Positions 22,401 to 34,024 of a stretch of DNA of 64,000 nt are shown here, piece after piece; the stretch's first letter is position 1; every line of letters begins with the position of its first letter. The notes beneath the pieces are model-generated. The model was given only the letters and a program-made list of their open reading frames with translations. It did not search any database and was not told the DNA's origin. This DNA comes from Didymella arachidicola (Eukaryota > Ascomycota > Dothideomycetes > Pleosporales > Didymellaceae). The stretch is taken from contig CM049990.2 of the NCBI GenBank assembly GCA_016630955.3, forward strand, positions 1,550,001-1,614,000, written 5' to 3'. A program made the translations under genes and the position numbers.

Positions 22401-23926
22401 TGCTGCATGCAACCTAGCTCACGTCGACAAGGGTACCCGCTTTATCAACAGTATTCCTATGGGCACCACGTCGGCTGCTTTGGCTCAAGGCTACGTCTGC
22501 AGGCCGTTCAGAAGCGATGTGCAACGTCTGCGCGCCATCTTCACCTGGGTCAGCGAGCGCATCACCTGGGAAGAGGACTTTGAGGGCGAGATGGACACTC
22601 GACACGTTCTGCAGAGCAAGCGCGGATGCTCGCAGGAGATCGCCATGGTGGTCGCTGAGATGTGTGCTGCAGTTGGACTGCATGCCGAAGTCGTTCGTGG
22701 CTACTTGAAGACGCCTGGAGAGCCTCTGGATCTCGAGAGCGTTGCGCGTCCCAACCACTCGTGGAACGCCGTCATTGTCGACGGTGAGTGGCGCATCATG
22801 GACTGCTCGCTTGCAGGCCCGACAAACCCAAAGCGTGCACACTTCTCCATGGCTGGCTCTCAGGTCGCCGAGAGCTGGTATTTCCTCGCTCGGCCTCTCG
22901 AGGTCTGCTACTCCCACGTCCCGCTTCTGCCAGAGCAGCAGCATATCGTCCCGCCACAGCCTCACGACATACTCATGGCTCTCCCATGTGCTACGCCCAC
23001 TTACTTCAAGCATAGCCTACAAGTCGTCGACTTCGACACAAGCATGCTGAACCTGGACAACCTTGAGATGGCTCACATTTACGTCAATGTCCCTGAGAAT
23101 GTCGAGTGTGTCGCCGAAGTGGAAGCCAGGGCGGTGTCGCAGGATGCTGACGGTGACTTCTTCGAGAATGGTGACTTTATTCGCAAGCCGGCGCTGGCAC
23201 AGGCAGAGTGGGTTGGAGGCCAGAAACGCTACACCGTCAAGGCCCTGCTGCCGGGAGACGAGGGTCAGGGTGTGCTCAAGATCTACGCCGGGCCTCGTGG
23301 ACTGATGGTGAGTTCTCACCAATACTTCAAAGAAGTAAGACACTAACAGGTTACAGCACTCCAACAAGCAGAACCCGCACACTCTAGCCGTGGGCCTTCC
23401 GATCACGCACACCGGCAGCAACCCTCCATACTCCTTTTTGACGCTGCACCCAACACCTCACGCACAGCGTCACGACCTTTACGTCGCTCAGCCCCAGTGC
23501 TCTAATCTCGTCCTCAACAACACGTTCGTCTTCTGTGTCCGCCAGCACCCCTCGTCAACGACTCGCACCGAGCCAGAAACTCCGCTTACTGGGCGCGCAT
23601 CGCCCAATCCCTTCGCACGTCCTGCATCGGCTATGAGCATGCAGTCAATATCCGCCACTGGCAGCAACTACACCAATCCATCCCAAGCCTCCTCAGGATC
23701 AAACGGCAGCAACTCGATGAAGCCCGCCAAGCTCGCCATCCAAACACCCAGTGGCAAGATCATCAGATTGACGAGGAAGACTGAGCATGTCAGCGTACTG
23801 ACTGACGCCGACGGTACCGCCTGGGAGACGGTCATCAAGATCGGAGAGAAAGGCACCTGGCGCGGCCTGGTGCTCGCAGATAGGAGCGCACGCTGGTGTG
23901 TCTTCGCCCAGTGGGAGTGCGCCTAG
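19492..23926 (+). CDS. CYK3: Cytokinesis protein Cyk3 (SH3 + transglutaminase-like)
   Basis: Exons 19492-19560, 19639-23307 and 23357-23926 give 1435 aa. An SH3 domain spans about residues 13-70 (motifs DLGFIEGDLIEV, SWWMGRL, GLFPSNFV) and is split by intron 1. A long disordered Pro/Ser-rich region follows, with about 18 R-x-x-S-P-x-P repeats from residue 227 and a Q8 run at 246-253. The transglutaminase-like domain lies at about 985-1085 with a readable triad C1020 (RGCSQE), H1063 (NHSWNAV) and D1078 (IMDCS). Cyk3 acts at the division site to promote septum formation, where its SH3 domain binds proline-rich partners such as Inn1. Intron 1 is 78 bp, a multiple of three without a stop. Confidence 0.92.
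20248..21102 (+). repeat. R-x-x-S-P-x-P repeat array and CAG8 run in CYK3
   Basis: About 18 degenerate copies of a roughly ten-residue unit, mostly RAVSPAPPxQ or RGPSPAPPSR, are encoded in tandem or spaced by Tyr/Gln-rich linkers. A pure (CAG)8 run lies at 20305-20328. The units resemble Ser-Pro phosphosites and SH3/profilin-type proline ligands. The array is likely to vary in length between strains. Confidence 0.85.
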
Positions 23927-24337
23927 GAGGCAGTCACGAAAGACCGCTGGGGGTTCGACTAAAGTCACCCTGTGTTGTGACGATGGGATGTGTAGGTGGA
24001 GATATTCGCTTCTTGATTGAAAAGTTCTGGATGTACGTTTTGGTAATGTTTTGGCGTTGGTAGAGCAGATTTTGGACATAGCATTGCATAGCGGGTGTTG
24101 GTTCTATTGGTCTGGGGTAGTGTATGATAGGATATGAATGGAGGCATGTCTGCGACCTTTTTATGATTTGGATATTGCGATTCATGCGTTCTTTGTTGAT
24201 CGGATTTAGCTTTGGCTATGTGATGATCATCGTGAAGTGCCACATGAGTCGCACCTCTATCGATAAGCTGCCCCGCCAACCACTCATCATCCCACCAAAA
24301 CTTCTCCGCCAGTGTTTTGACACCTCCACAGTACACC
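23927..24337. other. Intergenic region CYK3-GUS1
   Basis: No gene supported. The 3' region of CYK3 and the promoter of the glutamyl-tRNA synthetase lie in about 410 bp. Confidence 0.5.
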
Positions 24338-26304
24338 ATGGACGCCCAAATCGCCGAGTGGCAGACCCGTGCCGAGGCACTCAAGCCTCTCAACCTCAAG
24401 CAGATTGAGCCCAGCCTGCAGGAGCTCGACGCCCACCTCACCCTCCGCTCGCACATTGTTGGCTACACCGTCTCCGATGCCGACACCACCGTCTGGAAGA
24501 CACTGCGCGAGAACCGCGTCGCGCACGCCTTCGTCAAGCAGAACCTGATGCCCAACCTGTGCAGATGGTTCAGGTACATCGAGGAGGCATACCCCCAGTC
24601 TGTTGTCCTGGCTGAGAGGCCAAAGGAGGCAACAAAGGGCGGTAGGGGCAAGAAGGAGGGCGGCAACGACGATGCAAACTTCGACATTGGCCTGCAGGAT
24701 GTTGGTGACGGCACAGGAATCGTCACGCGCTTCCCGCCTGAGCCTTCGTAAGTGCTGCGAAGTGGTTGGACGAGGTTGATTGACTGACTTACAACAGAGG
24801 CTACCTCCACATTGGACACGCAAAGGCGGCCCTGCTCAACGACTACTTCGCCCACACCAAGTACAAGGGCAAGCTTATCCTCCGGTTTGACGATACCAAT
24901 CCCAGCAAGGAGAAGGAGGAGTTTCAGGACTCGATCGTTGAGGACTGCGCTCTGCTTGGTGTCAAGCCTGATCAGGTCTCCTACACTAGCGACTACTTCG
25001 ATGACCTTTATGAAAGGGCTGTGCAGATGATCAAGGATGGCCTCGCCTACGCCGACGATACTGCGCAGGAGAAGATGCGTGCCGAGCGCATGGACGGCAT
25101 TGCCAGCGAGCGCCGTGAGATGAGCCCTGAGGAGACCCTGGCCAAGTTCGAGGAAATGAAGAAGGGCACTGCTGAGGGCACGAGGTGGTGCATTCGTGCA
25201 AAGATGTCTGTCGACAACCCGAACAAGGCCATGCGCGATCCTGTCATCTACCGTTGCAACCCCGAGGATCACCACCGCACCGGCTCCAAGTGGAAGATGT
25301 ACCCCACCTACGACTTCTGCTGCCCCATCGTCGACTCGGTCGAGGGCGTCACACACGCTCTGCGTACCACCGAGTACAACGACCGTGATGCGCAATATCA
25401 GTGGTTCATCAAGGAGCTCAAGCTCCGCAAGGTTCACAACTGGGGCTTCGCTCGTCTGAACTTTGTCCGTACCGTCTTGTCCAAGCGCAAGCTGACCAAG
25501 ATTGTCGACGCTGGGTACGTTTGGGGCTGGGACGACCCGCGCATGCCCACCGTTCGTGGTGTCCGCCGCCGCGGTGCCGTTATTCCTGCTCTCCAGGAGT
25601 TCATCCTGAAGCAGGGCCCCTCAAAGAACATTGTCAACCTCGACTGGTACTCTTTCTGGGCCACCAACAAGAAGCACGTCGAGCCCACCGCCGCGCGCTA
25701 CATCGCCATCGACGAGGACGCCAAGGTCCCCGTCACCGTCGTCGGCGCACGCGAGGGCGTCATCACCGAGGACAAGCCCAAGCACGCCAAGTACGACCTC
25801 GGCAACAAAAAGGTCGTCTTCAGCAAGGACATCATCATGGAGCAAGCAGACGCCCAGTCCTTCGCCCAAGACGAAGAAATCACCCTCATGAACTGGGGCA
25901 ACGCCATCGTCCGCAAAATCTCCCACTCCATCAACCCCCTCTCCAAAGACGGCTTCAAGACCGTGACCGCCCTCGAGCTCGAACTCCACCTACAAGGCGA
26001 CGTCAAAAAGACCTCCAAGAAGGTCACATGGCTCTCCAAGGACCAGGACCTCATCCCCGTCGAGCTCGTCGACTTCGACTACCTCATCTCAAAGGACAAG
26101 CTCGAGCCCGAGGACACCCTCGAGGACTTTCTGAACAAGAACACGGAGACTAGGGTCAAGGCTGTTGCGGACTGCAACGCTGCGGAGCTGAAAGTCGATG
26201 ATATTATCCAGTTTGATCGCAAGGGGTTTTTCAGGATTGATAGGGCGTTCAAGCATGGTGAGGCTATTCAGGCGTTCCAGATTCCGACGGGGAAGGCAAA
26301 GTAG
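24338..26304 (+). CDS. GUS1: Cytosolic glutamyl-tRNA synthetase
   Basis: Exons 24338-24747 and 24798-26304 with a 50-bp intron (GTAAGT...CAG) give 638 aa. Residues 1-110 form a GST-like N-terminal domain that in yeast binds the Arc1 cofactor. The class I signature is LHIGH at 140-144, and the second signature appears as VLSKRK at 363-368. The C-terminal anticodon-binding beta-barrel follows. The enzyme charges tRNA-Glu with glutamate in the cytosol. The splice join falls just before the HIGH motif and restores PPEPSGYLHIGHAKAAL. Confidence 0.96.
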
Positions 26305-26969
26305 GACGTGCGTGTAGATGAACTAGAGGGGGAAAATCAAGAAGCATTGTCCTCTCTCTGTGAAGTTTTTTTTTTGGGGCGGTTAATTCCTGACTTTTGA
26401 CTCGCGCCATGTATACCTCTTCACCCCCCCCCCCCCTCTCACTCCTCCAGCATCACCACCCAGCTATCACACCCTCCCTCATCCCGCCGTCCAGCATCGC
26501 CAACACCCGTATCCACACCCCCCGCACACCCCCGTTCCCCATCATACTCGCGAATCAGCCTACACGCCTTCACTACCATAGCAGCACTATCCTTAGCGCG
26601 CATGCGGCGTGATGGTTGGTTCAGCAGCGTGAGTGAAGTGCAACCCGTGAGACGGAGACGGAGAGGAGAGCTCAGACAAGGAGATGTGGGTTAGATTGTA
26701 GTAATGATAATGAAAGGGGGGAGTGGAAGGGGAGGGGAGGGGGTTGGGTATGGTCGCGGATTTGATTTGATGCCAGAGCATTCCACGAGTCGTGTTGACG
26801 TAACATAATATGATATGATGTGATATGCTATGGGGTATTCGCATACGAAACAGGACGAAAGTCTTGAACTCGGTAAACAAAGTCAATCCAACCCGTCTAT
26901 CTTCTACTCCCATCACCCAAGTTCCACCTCTTAGAATTAACGTTTTACTCTTTCTTTGCTCTACTTGAT
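26305..26969. other. Convergent 3' region GUS1 / DNA ligase
   Basis: No gene. It contains T10 at 26366-26375, C13 at 26424-26436 and pyrimidine-rich low-complexity sequence between two convergent genes. Confidence 0.6.
26424..26436. repeat. Homopolymer C13
   Basis: Thirteen consecutive C in the region between the convergent GUS1 and DNA ligase genes. Confidence 0.9.
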
Positions 26970-29591
26970 CTATCTCGCCCCAGACGCGGCATGTACACTC
27001 ACCCTCACCCCTCCTTCCGCATAAACATGCACAATCCCCTCCTTCTCATCCCACTCCAACACCCCGAGCTTCCTCCCATTCGCGCCAAAAGCTCGCAGTG
27101 GAACGCGACGCTTCCGGACTGCGGGCGGGCTTACGGGATGCGAGATGTGGGTGTGTTTGCGCTTCTTGCCCGTGGGGACGGGCGCGGTTGATGCGTGTGG
27201 TGTGCGTGATATGTCTGGACGATGCGATGGCGGTGTTGGTGCTGTTGATACTGGGCCCGCTAGCGCAGGGGATAGGGGGGAGGTTTGGGGAGGCGGCTTC
27301 AGGGGTGTTGCGAGGCGGAGGCGGCCGGCGCTGGTTTTAAGGGCGAGGGTGCTGGATGAGTAGTGGGTGCTGGGGGATGAGGTGGGGTGTGTGTTTAGGG
27401 TGGACTGCTGGGTTTCTTGGATAATGGCGTCTGGTGGTGCTGGATGGGATGAAGTATCTGATCTGTGTGGAGTGGTTTGAGTAGTGTCTTGCGTTGTGTG
27501 GTATGTTGATGAGCTTGCGTGCGATTCTCTCGCGTACTTGGCTGCGAGTTGGGCGACTTCTTTGGCGTGGCCGTCGAGGTTGTCTGCATTTGGTACTTCC
27601 CACTTTTGCTCTGCCATTTGCTCGAGTTCTTCGAGGGTCACGCAATCCTCCCATGTGCGATCGTTGTGCAGTTTTTTGATGCGAGGATGACGTAGCATCT
27701 CGAAGGTCTCGTTCTGCAGCTTTTCGAAACCTCCGCCTAGGATCTCGGCGACAAACGGTACTCGGAATGCAGCTGTCATGCGACGGTCATACCCTTTCGA
27801 GTATTTAATGCCGAAGTGGTCTGTCTGACCATCATCATGCAGGTTGGCTTGTCGCACGGAGCCGTGTATATTAAGATACTTAAGGTCGGGCTTCGGTATG
27901 CACTGATCTAGACCTATAGTCGCAACGGTCTTATAGACGGGCTTCGCCCCGGTCCTTTGTACTGCAGCCTTGTTTGTAAGACATCCCAGGTGGAAATGCG
28001 TCCAGCGCAGGGGTTTCAAGTCTGACTTCGGCGCGAGTTGCGCATCGAAGCTGGCGCCGATGACTGCAAAGTCGCCTAGATCGCGTTCGCCGCCCATGTC
28101 GCCCAAATAATCCTTCTTGAGCTTGATAAAATACCCTGGTCGACGTGATCCCTGTTCATATAACAGCGGGAAGTAAGGCGCATGGAGCGGCTTCAATACG
28201 AGCCCTTCCTCGCAGTGGGCAAGGTTCCTCGCGAATACCTCCTTGAGGTCTGTGACACCGTCCCCTGTCTTGAAATTAAGCAATGTCCATTCTGAGCGCA
28301 TCGAACGACCCGGCTTGCTTTGAATCAGATCCCTGAGCAGATTGCGTCGTTCTTGTAGGCAATGACGTAGGACCGGCTCGTTGTCCAAGACCAGAACATC
28401 GAAAAAAACGATCATGAGATGTTCCCACTCGTGGGGCAACGAATCCTGCAGTGTCCCGATGAAGGATCCCGACCGTGATATGTGCTTGCGAATCTTGGAA
28501 AATGGCATGATTTTCTTCTCCTTTTCACTGTAGAGCACCATCTCACCTAAGACGATGCACTTGGATTTGAAGGCGCAAGTCGGCAGCCCAATGCGCAAAG
28601 CTTCGCGTATGGTGGAGTGTAGCGCTGATCGATCTGCTGTCGCATCCTTGCCGTTTTTCGAAAATATTTTAATGTGTCGCGGCGCGTTTTCCAAATCGAC
28701 GTGGATCTCGCAGAATTCCCCATCGTACTTGTTCTCGGCTGCCCAAGCGTGGCTGCCGACCATCTGGAAGCAGTGCTTGAACGACCAGGCTTTACGGAAA
28801 GCCGGGCGTCCTACTTTGACTCCAACCACTGGTCTCAGCTTGTGCGCTGCTTCTAGCCGCATGGACCTTTCTTCAAGATTGCCAGGCACCGCTGGGTAGC
28901 AACTCAGCTCGCCTCGAAGCATATCAAAGACCGCATCAAAGTCGTTTTGAAACATCAGAAGGTCCGGCAAAAGAAAGTGGTACTGTCCAAGAATGTAGTT
29001 TTCGTCCAATGCGATGGTGCAATGGTCCCGTAAGAGAAGGCGTACTAACCACTTGGCCTCCCATGACTCCAGTCGCACAAGTATATCCTTGAGCTCTTCA
29101 TCGGTCTGCACGTGCCAGCTTCGTTGTGATCGAATGGCTGCATCGGAAAATCTGTATCTGGCTGCAAGTTGTGTGAGGAGCCTATCAACTCTTCCAACCG
29201 ATATCGGGCACCTAGAGGAGAAGGTCCCATCCCAAGGTTTCATCGCTCGTTCCGTGTACACAGCCAGATCCCCATGCTTGCCAGTCATCCACCCATCGAA
29301 TAAGGCTTTCTGGCCATGATTGAAATTGAGTAGCTTGCTAAGCTTCTTGGCCAGGAGGGGTGGCTGCAAGCCGTACACTCGATCCCTCCGGTGGTAAGGG
29401 AACAGTGCAGACAATATAGCAGCTCCGTCAGTTTTGGGCTCGTCCAGGGCACGTCTGTGATTGTTGAACCAATTTGAAATGATCTGTCGAATGCTTTCCT
29501 TCTCCTCTTTGGGTTGTAGACGCGGATGGAGAGTAGCAATGTTCTCGATACCCTGCAATAAACTGCATATTGCGTCGAAAGAAATGGGCAT
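26970..29591 (-). CDS. ATP-dependent DNA ligase domain protein without BRCT
   Basis: A single exon; from M at 29591 (MPISFDAICSLL) the product has 873 aa, and an ATG eight codons upstream is the alternative. The N-terminal third resembles the DNA-binding domain of eukaryotic ligases. The adenylation domain has the nucleotidyl lysine K288 in ENKYDGEF, motif III-like VFFDVLVLD, motif IV EEGLVLK and motif V FIKLKKDY, followed by an OB-fold-like part. The last ~190 residues are Ser/Thr/Pro-rich and basic, with no BRCT domain. LIG4-type ligases carry two BRCTs, and Lig1 has a different N-terminus, so this is a third ligase-like type seen in filamentous fungi. The role is probably DNA repair, but that is inferred. 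Confidence 0.87.
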   Translation of the reverse strand: MPISFDAICSLLQGIENIATLHPRLQPKEEKESIRQIISNWFNNHRRALDEPKTDGAAILSALFPYHRRDRVYGLQPPLLAKKLSKLLNFNHGQKALFDGWMTGKHGDLAVYTERAMKPWDGTFSSRCPISVGRVDRLLTQLAARYRFSDAAIRSQRSWHVQTDEELKDILVRLESWEAKWLVRLLLRDHCTIALDENYILGQYHFLLPDLLMFQNDFDAVFDMLRGELSCYPAVPGNLEERSMRLEAAHKLRPVVGVKVGRPAFRKAWSFKHCFQMVGSHAWAAENKYDGEFCEIHVDLENAPRHIKIFSKNGKDATADRSALHSTIREALRIGLPTCAFKSKCIVLGEMVLYSEKEKKIMPFSKIRKHISRSGSFIGTLQDSLPHEWEHLMIVFFDVLVLDNEPVLRHCLQERRNLLRDLIQSKPGRSMRSEWTLLNFKTGDGVTDLKEVFARNLAHCEEGLVLKPLHAPYFPLLYEQGSRRPGYFIKLKKDYLGDMGGERDLGDFAVIGASFDAQLAPKSDLKPLRWTHFHLGCLTNKAAVQRTGAKPVYKTVATIGLDQCIPKPDLKYLNIHGSVRQANLHDDGQTDHFGIKYSKGYDRRMTAAFRVPFVAEILGGGFEKLQNETFEMLRHPRIKKLHNDRTWEDCVTLEELEQMAEQKWEVPNADNLDGHAKEVAQLAAKYARESHASSSTYHTTQDTTQTTPHRSDTSSHPAPPDAIIQETQQSTLNTHPTSSPSTHYSSSTLALKTSAGRLRLATPLKPPPQTSPLSPALAGPVSTAPTPPSHRPDISRTPHASTAPVPTGKKRKHTHISHPVSPPAVRKRRVPLRAFGANGRKLGVLEWDEKEGIVHVYAEGGVRVSVHAASGAR

Positions 29592-30396
29592 TAGGAATGT
29601 ATGGTTATGTATCAATGTTGAGAGGGGTAGGCCAAGTAATGATTCAGAAATTGCTGGGCCTCACGGACACTGTGCGGGTACCGATAGGAAGGAACCCTTC
29701 GAGTGCTCGACCAGGCCCTTCCTGCGGTTGAGTGATCGGTCGAAAAGCAGTCACAATCCTCGGTATCGCTGACATGATATTCGTGGGTTTGCAGCCTGCC
29801 ATCTGTAATATCCGGGTTCCGGTGCCAAAAGCAAGGGCCCCAAAGCCAAGAGAGAGAGTGTGAACAGAGCGCCGGACTCGGGCCTAAAGCGTGTACAATT
29901 TGCCCTTTGTGTGGGGTGAAAGGGGAACTGGTGGGGTGCCAGATTCATCAACGGAAAAACGCGCTAATGCAAAACATCACGGGATCACGCGTCGGACTAG
30001 TCTCCACAAGACCATGCCCACGCAACGTCGATGAGTGTCATGGCGAGCAGATTTGACATTTGTCTCACCCTCTCATGTTTTAGAGCGACAATGCTCGCGG
30101 CAGAGAACCTACATTGGGTATATGGCATGAGACAGGCCTCGAAGAGCGTTCCTTCTGTCTTTAGCCGTTCCTGACGTCACTAAGGCCTTTGGGCGGCTTC
30201 GTTTCGTGCTTCTGTTAAGCCACATTGTCTACGATCAACTCAGTAGAGCATCAAAAGACTCCTGTTCCTTCGAATCTTGATCACCGTGAGCACAACCGTT
30301 ACGCGTAGACCCACATCGGGACTGACCGAAAGTAGCATCATGAGCCACAACGACCCTCGCTCAGAGGAAGCGAAGAAGAAAGACCTGATATCATGA
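29592..30396. other. Divergent intergenic region upstream of the ligase
   Basis: No supported gene. It holds the ligase promoter and the upstream part of the 30.4-31.1 kb pseudogene, whose original start I cannot find. Confidence 0.4.
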
Positions 30397-31146
30397 GGCG
30401 ACTACACATCAACACCTGTTGGCAAGGCGACATTTTTCTTGGCTCGTGCAGTCGAGCCGATACTCCAATATGGCATCCTTGCCCACGGACTGGGCACCCC
30501 TATCCTTCATCGGCTTGGACTTCGAACACTTCCGCCAGGACTTCCAGCACACACTGGCATTGACGCGATTGACCGCCTGTGCCTGTCACCCTAAAGGCTC
30601 GCGCTCCTAGGCATGTCGGTTGGTAGTGCCGTGAAGCAGAACATCTGGGTTTCGCTCCTCTCCGGAGAGGCAATGCCTGTTGTCCCAGCTATCCAGATCG
30701 GTCTGTTCAATGCTTTCTTCAACAGCATCAGCAGCTATACATTCGTTCTCACCGCAGCATCAGCATCCACAGAGACAGACTTCCCTCAGCCATCTCTCGT
30801 TGTTGGAGACACGTTGTACACAGTTGGTATCCTCACCGAGCTTGTAGCAGAGTTCCAGCGCAAACGTTTCAAGTCCGACCCAAATAACAAGGGCAAGGCT
30901 TACACGGGAGGCTTGTGGCAATTCGCCCATCACATCAACTACGGCGGCTACACAATCTGGAGGGCGGGCTACGCACTGGCCGGAGGTGGCTAGGCCTTAG
31001 GCGCACTTGTCGGTGCACTCTTTGCGTGGGATTTCTCGACGAGGGCGATCCCTGTTCTCAATGAACACTGTGAGAAGAGATATGGCGAGGCGTGGACAAA
31101 GTTCAAGGAGCAGACTCCATACCGTCTGATTCCGTATGTTTATTGA
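30397..31146 (+). pseudogene. ICMT/DUF1295-like membrane protein, broken by two stops
   Basis: One frame reads as a continuous membrane protein from about 30397 to the stop at 31144-31146, except for TAA at 30592-30594 and TAG at 30991-30993. After the TAG the frame resumes with ALGALVGALFAWDF and ends with an ERYG..TP.RLIP-like tail (KRYGEAWTKFKEQTPYRLIP), typical of the isoprenylcysteine methyltransferase / 5-alpha-reductase fold. Flanking residues suggest Tyr to stop (LSP*RLALLGM) and Trp to stop (AGGG*ALGAL). No intron of usable length removes either stop. An in-frame TGA at 30394-30396 and the lack of an ATG leave the N-terminus undefined. Only one base each would separate the stops from sense codons, so decay looks recent. 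Confidence 0.75.
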
Positions 31147-34024
31147 AATGGACCCGCACGTCACGGCAAAGGCAGCTAGGTATTCAAATGAGGAGTAATC
31201 ATGCGAGGTTAGATGCACCTGACATTTTCGGACGAGAGCTCGTCAGCACCAACAAACAGACTATCAAAGACCTACTGTACCTCCCACGCTTTCGACATAT
31301 CGCGCCCTACTTAATCCCCAGCATCCGAACTCACGGCTAATGTATGCATAAGTCATGTACGATTGCACCAAGAGACGGCCCGAGCATGCCTTAGCTGCTC
31401 GGAAAGCCTACGAATCTCTCCACCAGCGGTGTTGCCAAAGGCAAGATCAAGTGATCGGCGACGCTGAGACATCTGGCAGCAGGATAATCCAATCGATGCT
31501 ATGGTACGCTAGCACATATGAACCGTAGCAAAAGCGGATCGTGGGGATGCCACTCGAACCAATAGCCGAAACAGGCAGTCCACGATAAGGGAAGCTCGAG
31601 TCGTAGCCTGTCGCTGTCGTACGATGCAGGTGTATTTCCCTTAAAGCTGATGTTTGCGCCGGATCACACGTACCACGACATCGATAGTCTTGGACTAAAT
31701 TGAGGCGGGCAAGCGTCAACACCGGAGCTAATGTCGTGCCCTCCCCTCTCCTCGTCTCCAAGCAATCGGCGCGGGTAGTCAACTCACCGCTCACACTCTC
31801 ACAGTCGGCTTCAACCGAGAACAATTAACCCATTCTTCCGCTTGTCGACGCCACGTCGAGCGCCTCACCGATGTTGACTCGACAGACAGTACATCCATCT
31901 GACTGGAGTTATTCTCGGTAGATGCAAGAAACGCGTGTCCTGACCGGCGTCAATTCTTTAGATCTGCATCAATGTCTTTGGTTCGTGGGGTTACGAATAC
32001 TTCTCCGTATTGTCGGTGCAAAAATAAACCGCCGGATCCGTGGGTTACAGCGGCCTCTCCTAAGCACAACAGGAAGAGATCAGCATCTGCTTGCCGGACT
32101 CGGTATGCAGGGTCCCTGTGGCGGGCGATGTTGCTCTGGGATACTACGCCACATCTCCAGTTTTCTATTTCCTCCTGACGACTCCATATTTATGATGGTT
32201 GTCGATACGAACTGCTACAGGGAGGTGGCTGTGTTCGATAATTTGAAGTCGGCGAAGAAGAGCAATTCTGTTGTGCGATCCACTCGTCAAACAAAGTCCC
32301 TAACGGAAAAGGAAACCGGCACCATGATGCCGGTGGATTTGCTCGGCCCATCGTCGACAGGCGGGGAAGCCAGAGAATCAAGTGGGATGCTCTGCGCGGC
32401 TGCATGAGCTTATTGAGCTTGCAGGCAACCCCACTAGAACTCGCAACTTAGCGGCTCGACACCAAGGATCAGGCAGCGGCACATCGAGTTCAACAACTTG
32501 CAGCTACTATGGTATGAAACGAGAAGAGCCACTAGGTGCGGCGGTCCTGCAGAGTCGATGGATCGTGCATCAAACTTGGCCAGCGCCGCACTGAGGGGTA
32601 GAGCTTATCGTGAGATTGCTCTGAAATCAGGGCATTCTGCGCTGTACCTGAGGCATCGTGATCTGACATCCTGGTGAGGCATTTCGGCAAATCACCTCGA
32701 GGTCACCACATCGTGTCTGAGCAACTAGCGCTTGCAGTGCAGCACTTGATCAGAGACACATGGCAATACACAGAGCGATCTGTCAAACGTAGCACTCGCG
32801 ATGTGTCCGGTGCAACAAGGTTGATCATTAACTACGAGCGACTAAGTGCCCGCTTGCTCTGGCACGCTGGGCGCCACGACTGAGCGTGCCGAGCCATAGC
32901 TGTAAGCCGCATTCGGATGCGACTCCGCTACGCGGCTGTTTGGGGTTCACGACTGCAGATTCCAAGTTTTGAAAGCGTTAGTTGGGGATGCTATGAACAT
33001 GGCAGGGGTCGGTGCACGTTGGAAGCGCTGCACTACCCGTATTATTGACGACGCCGTCGGAGCAGTTCATGGCATTTCGTCATGGTGGGGTGGGCCAAAG
33101 AATAGCGCCATCAAGAGGTACGGCAAGCACGGAGAAGGATACAAGAGCTTTCACGCGTCCACGTCTTCGGCGGGCAGCACGCATTGGCAACTCAACTGCT
33201 ACCGCATTCACTATAGCATCTTGAATCTCTCGCTACCTGACCCGGTCGGCGATCTCGACGCTTTCACTCCTTCCATTTCATCTCGCGTACGCTGCCTTAG
33301 CCCCAGCGCGCTGAATGAGGTTGTGCGCTCGCTGCTATATTGGATTGGACGCAAGACGGAAGAGTAAGTCAGCTCTCGCGCCATGCCTCTTCACGCTGCA
33401 CGCTGTGCCCACGTTGTCCCGGCGCCTTCGGCACTACGCTCAAACAACACAGGCGTCAGCTGGGCTTATGGAGTTCAAAAGTGACTCGTGTTCTCAGACT
33501 GACAATTCTTTCTTTAGCTCTCCATAGAAGCTTTCTCTAGCGCAAGTGGCACAATCAGAGACCCTCCCTGCTGTCCTGATACATAAGGCCAACTACCACC
33601 CGTGATTCACGGCAGCCATCTCCCGCCGCCCACCAGGTCTCAAACCACCACAGTGCTCGAAACTTCCCCGGGCACTTGTCTGACTGGTTAATCCCTCAGC
33701 ATCATCACCGATCCACCTCGGCGGATTAGGCCATCGCCGGAAGCGGTGGGAAGTCAGTGCATTCGGAATTCTGCAGGGCTGCATCGAACGAACGAACGCA
33801 CGCACGCACGCAAGCGGGGCGCCAAGTGGCACACGGCCTATCCCCATTGCCAGTACATAAACATACAGAGCCGCTCCGCGCTCTGGTAGCTCCCGCGCCG
33901 AGTGCAACTGCCAGCGCCATTCACTGCTCCTGCTGTTCTGTCCTGCGCGCCTTTGACGTCAGGCTAGTGTCGATCGTTGTTTCAGCGTCTGTGATCGTCG
34001 AGCCAGCAAGCGAGGAGCGCAAAC
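31147..34024. other. 2.9-kb region without a supported gene
   Basis: Only short ORFs of random composition are present. Near 33785-33811 there is a (CGAA)n/(CGCA)n microsatellite in the presumed leader of the next gene. The rest shows no transposon ends, long terminal repeats or recognisable relics. Confidence 0.45.
33785..33811. repeat. Tetranucleotide microsatellite (CGAA)3(CGCA)n
   Basis: Three CGAA units run directly into CGCA units, about 210 bp upstream of the ATG of the 34025 gene. Confidence 0.85.

Noticed and set aside
24463..25437. Minus-strand ORF of 324 codons
   Set aside because: It lies opposite the GUS1 coding frame, which has clear aminoacyl-tRNA synthetase motifs.
31540..31560. 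CTCGAACC string resembling a tRNA T-arm in reverse
   Set aside because: No A box or acceptor stem can be placed at the right distance.
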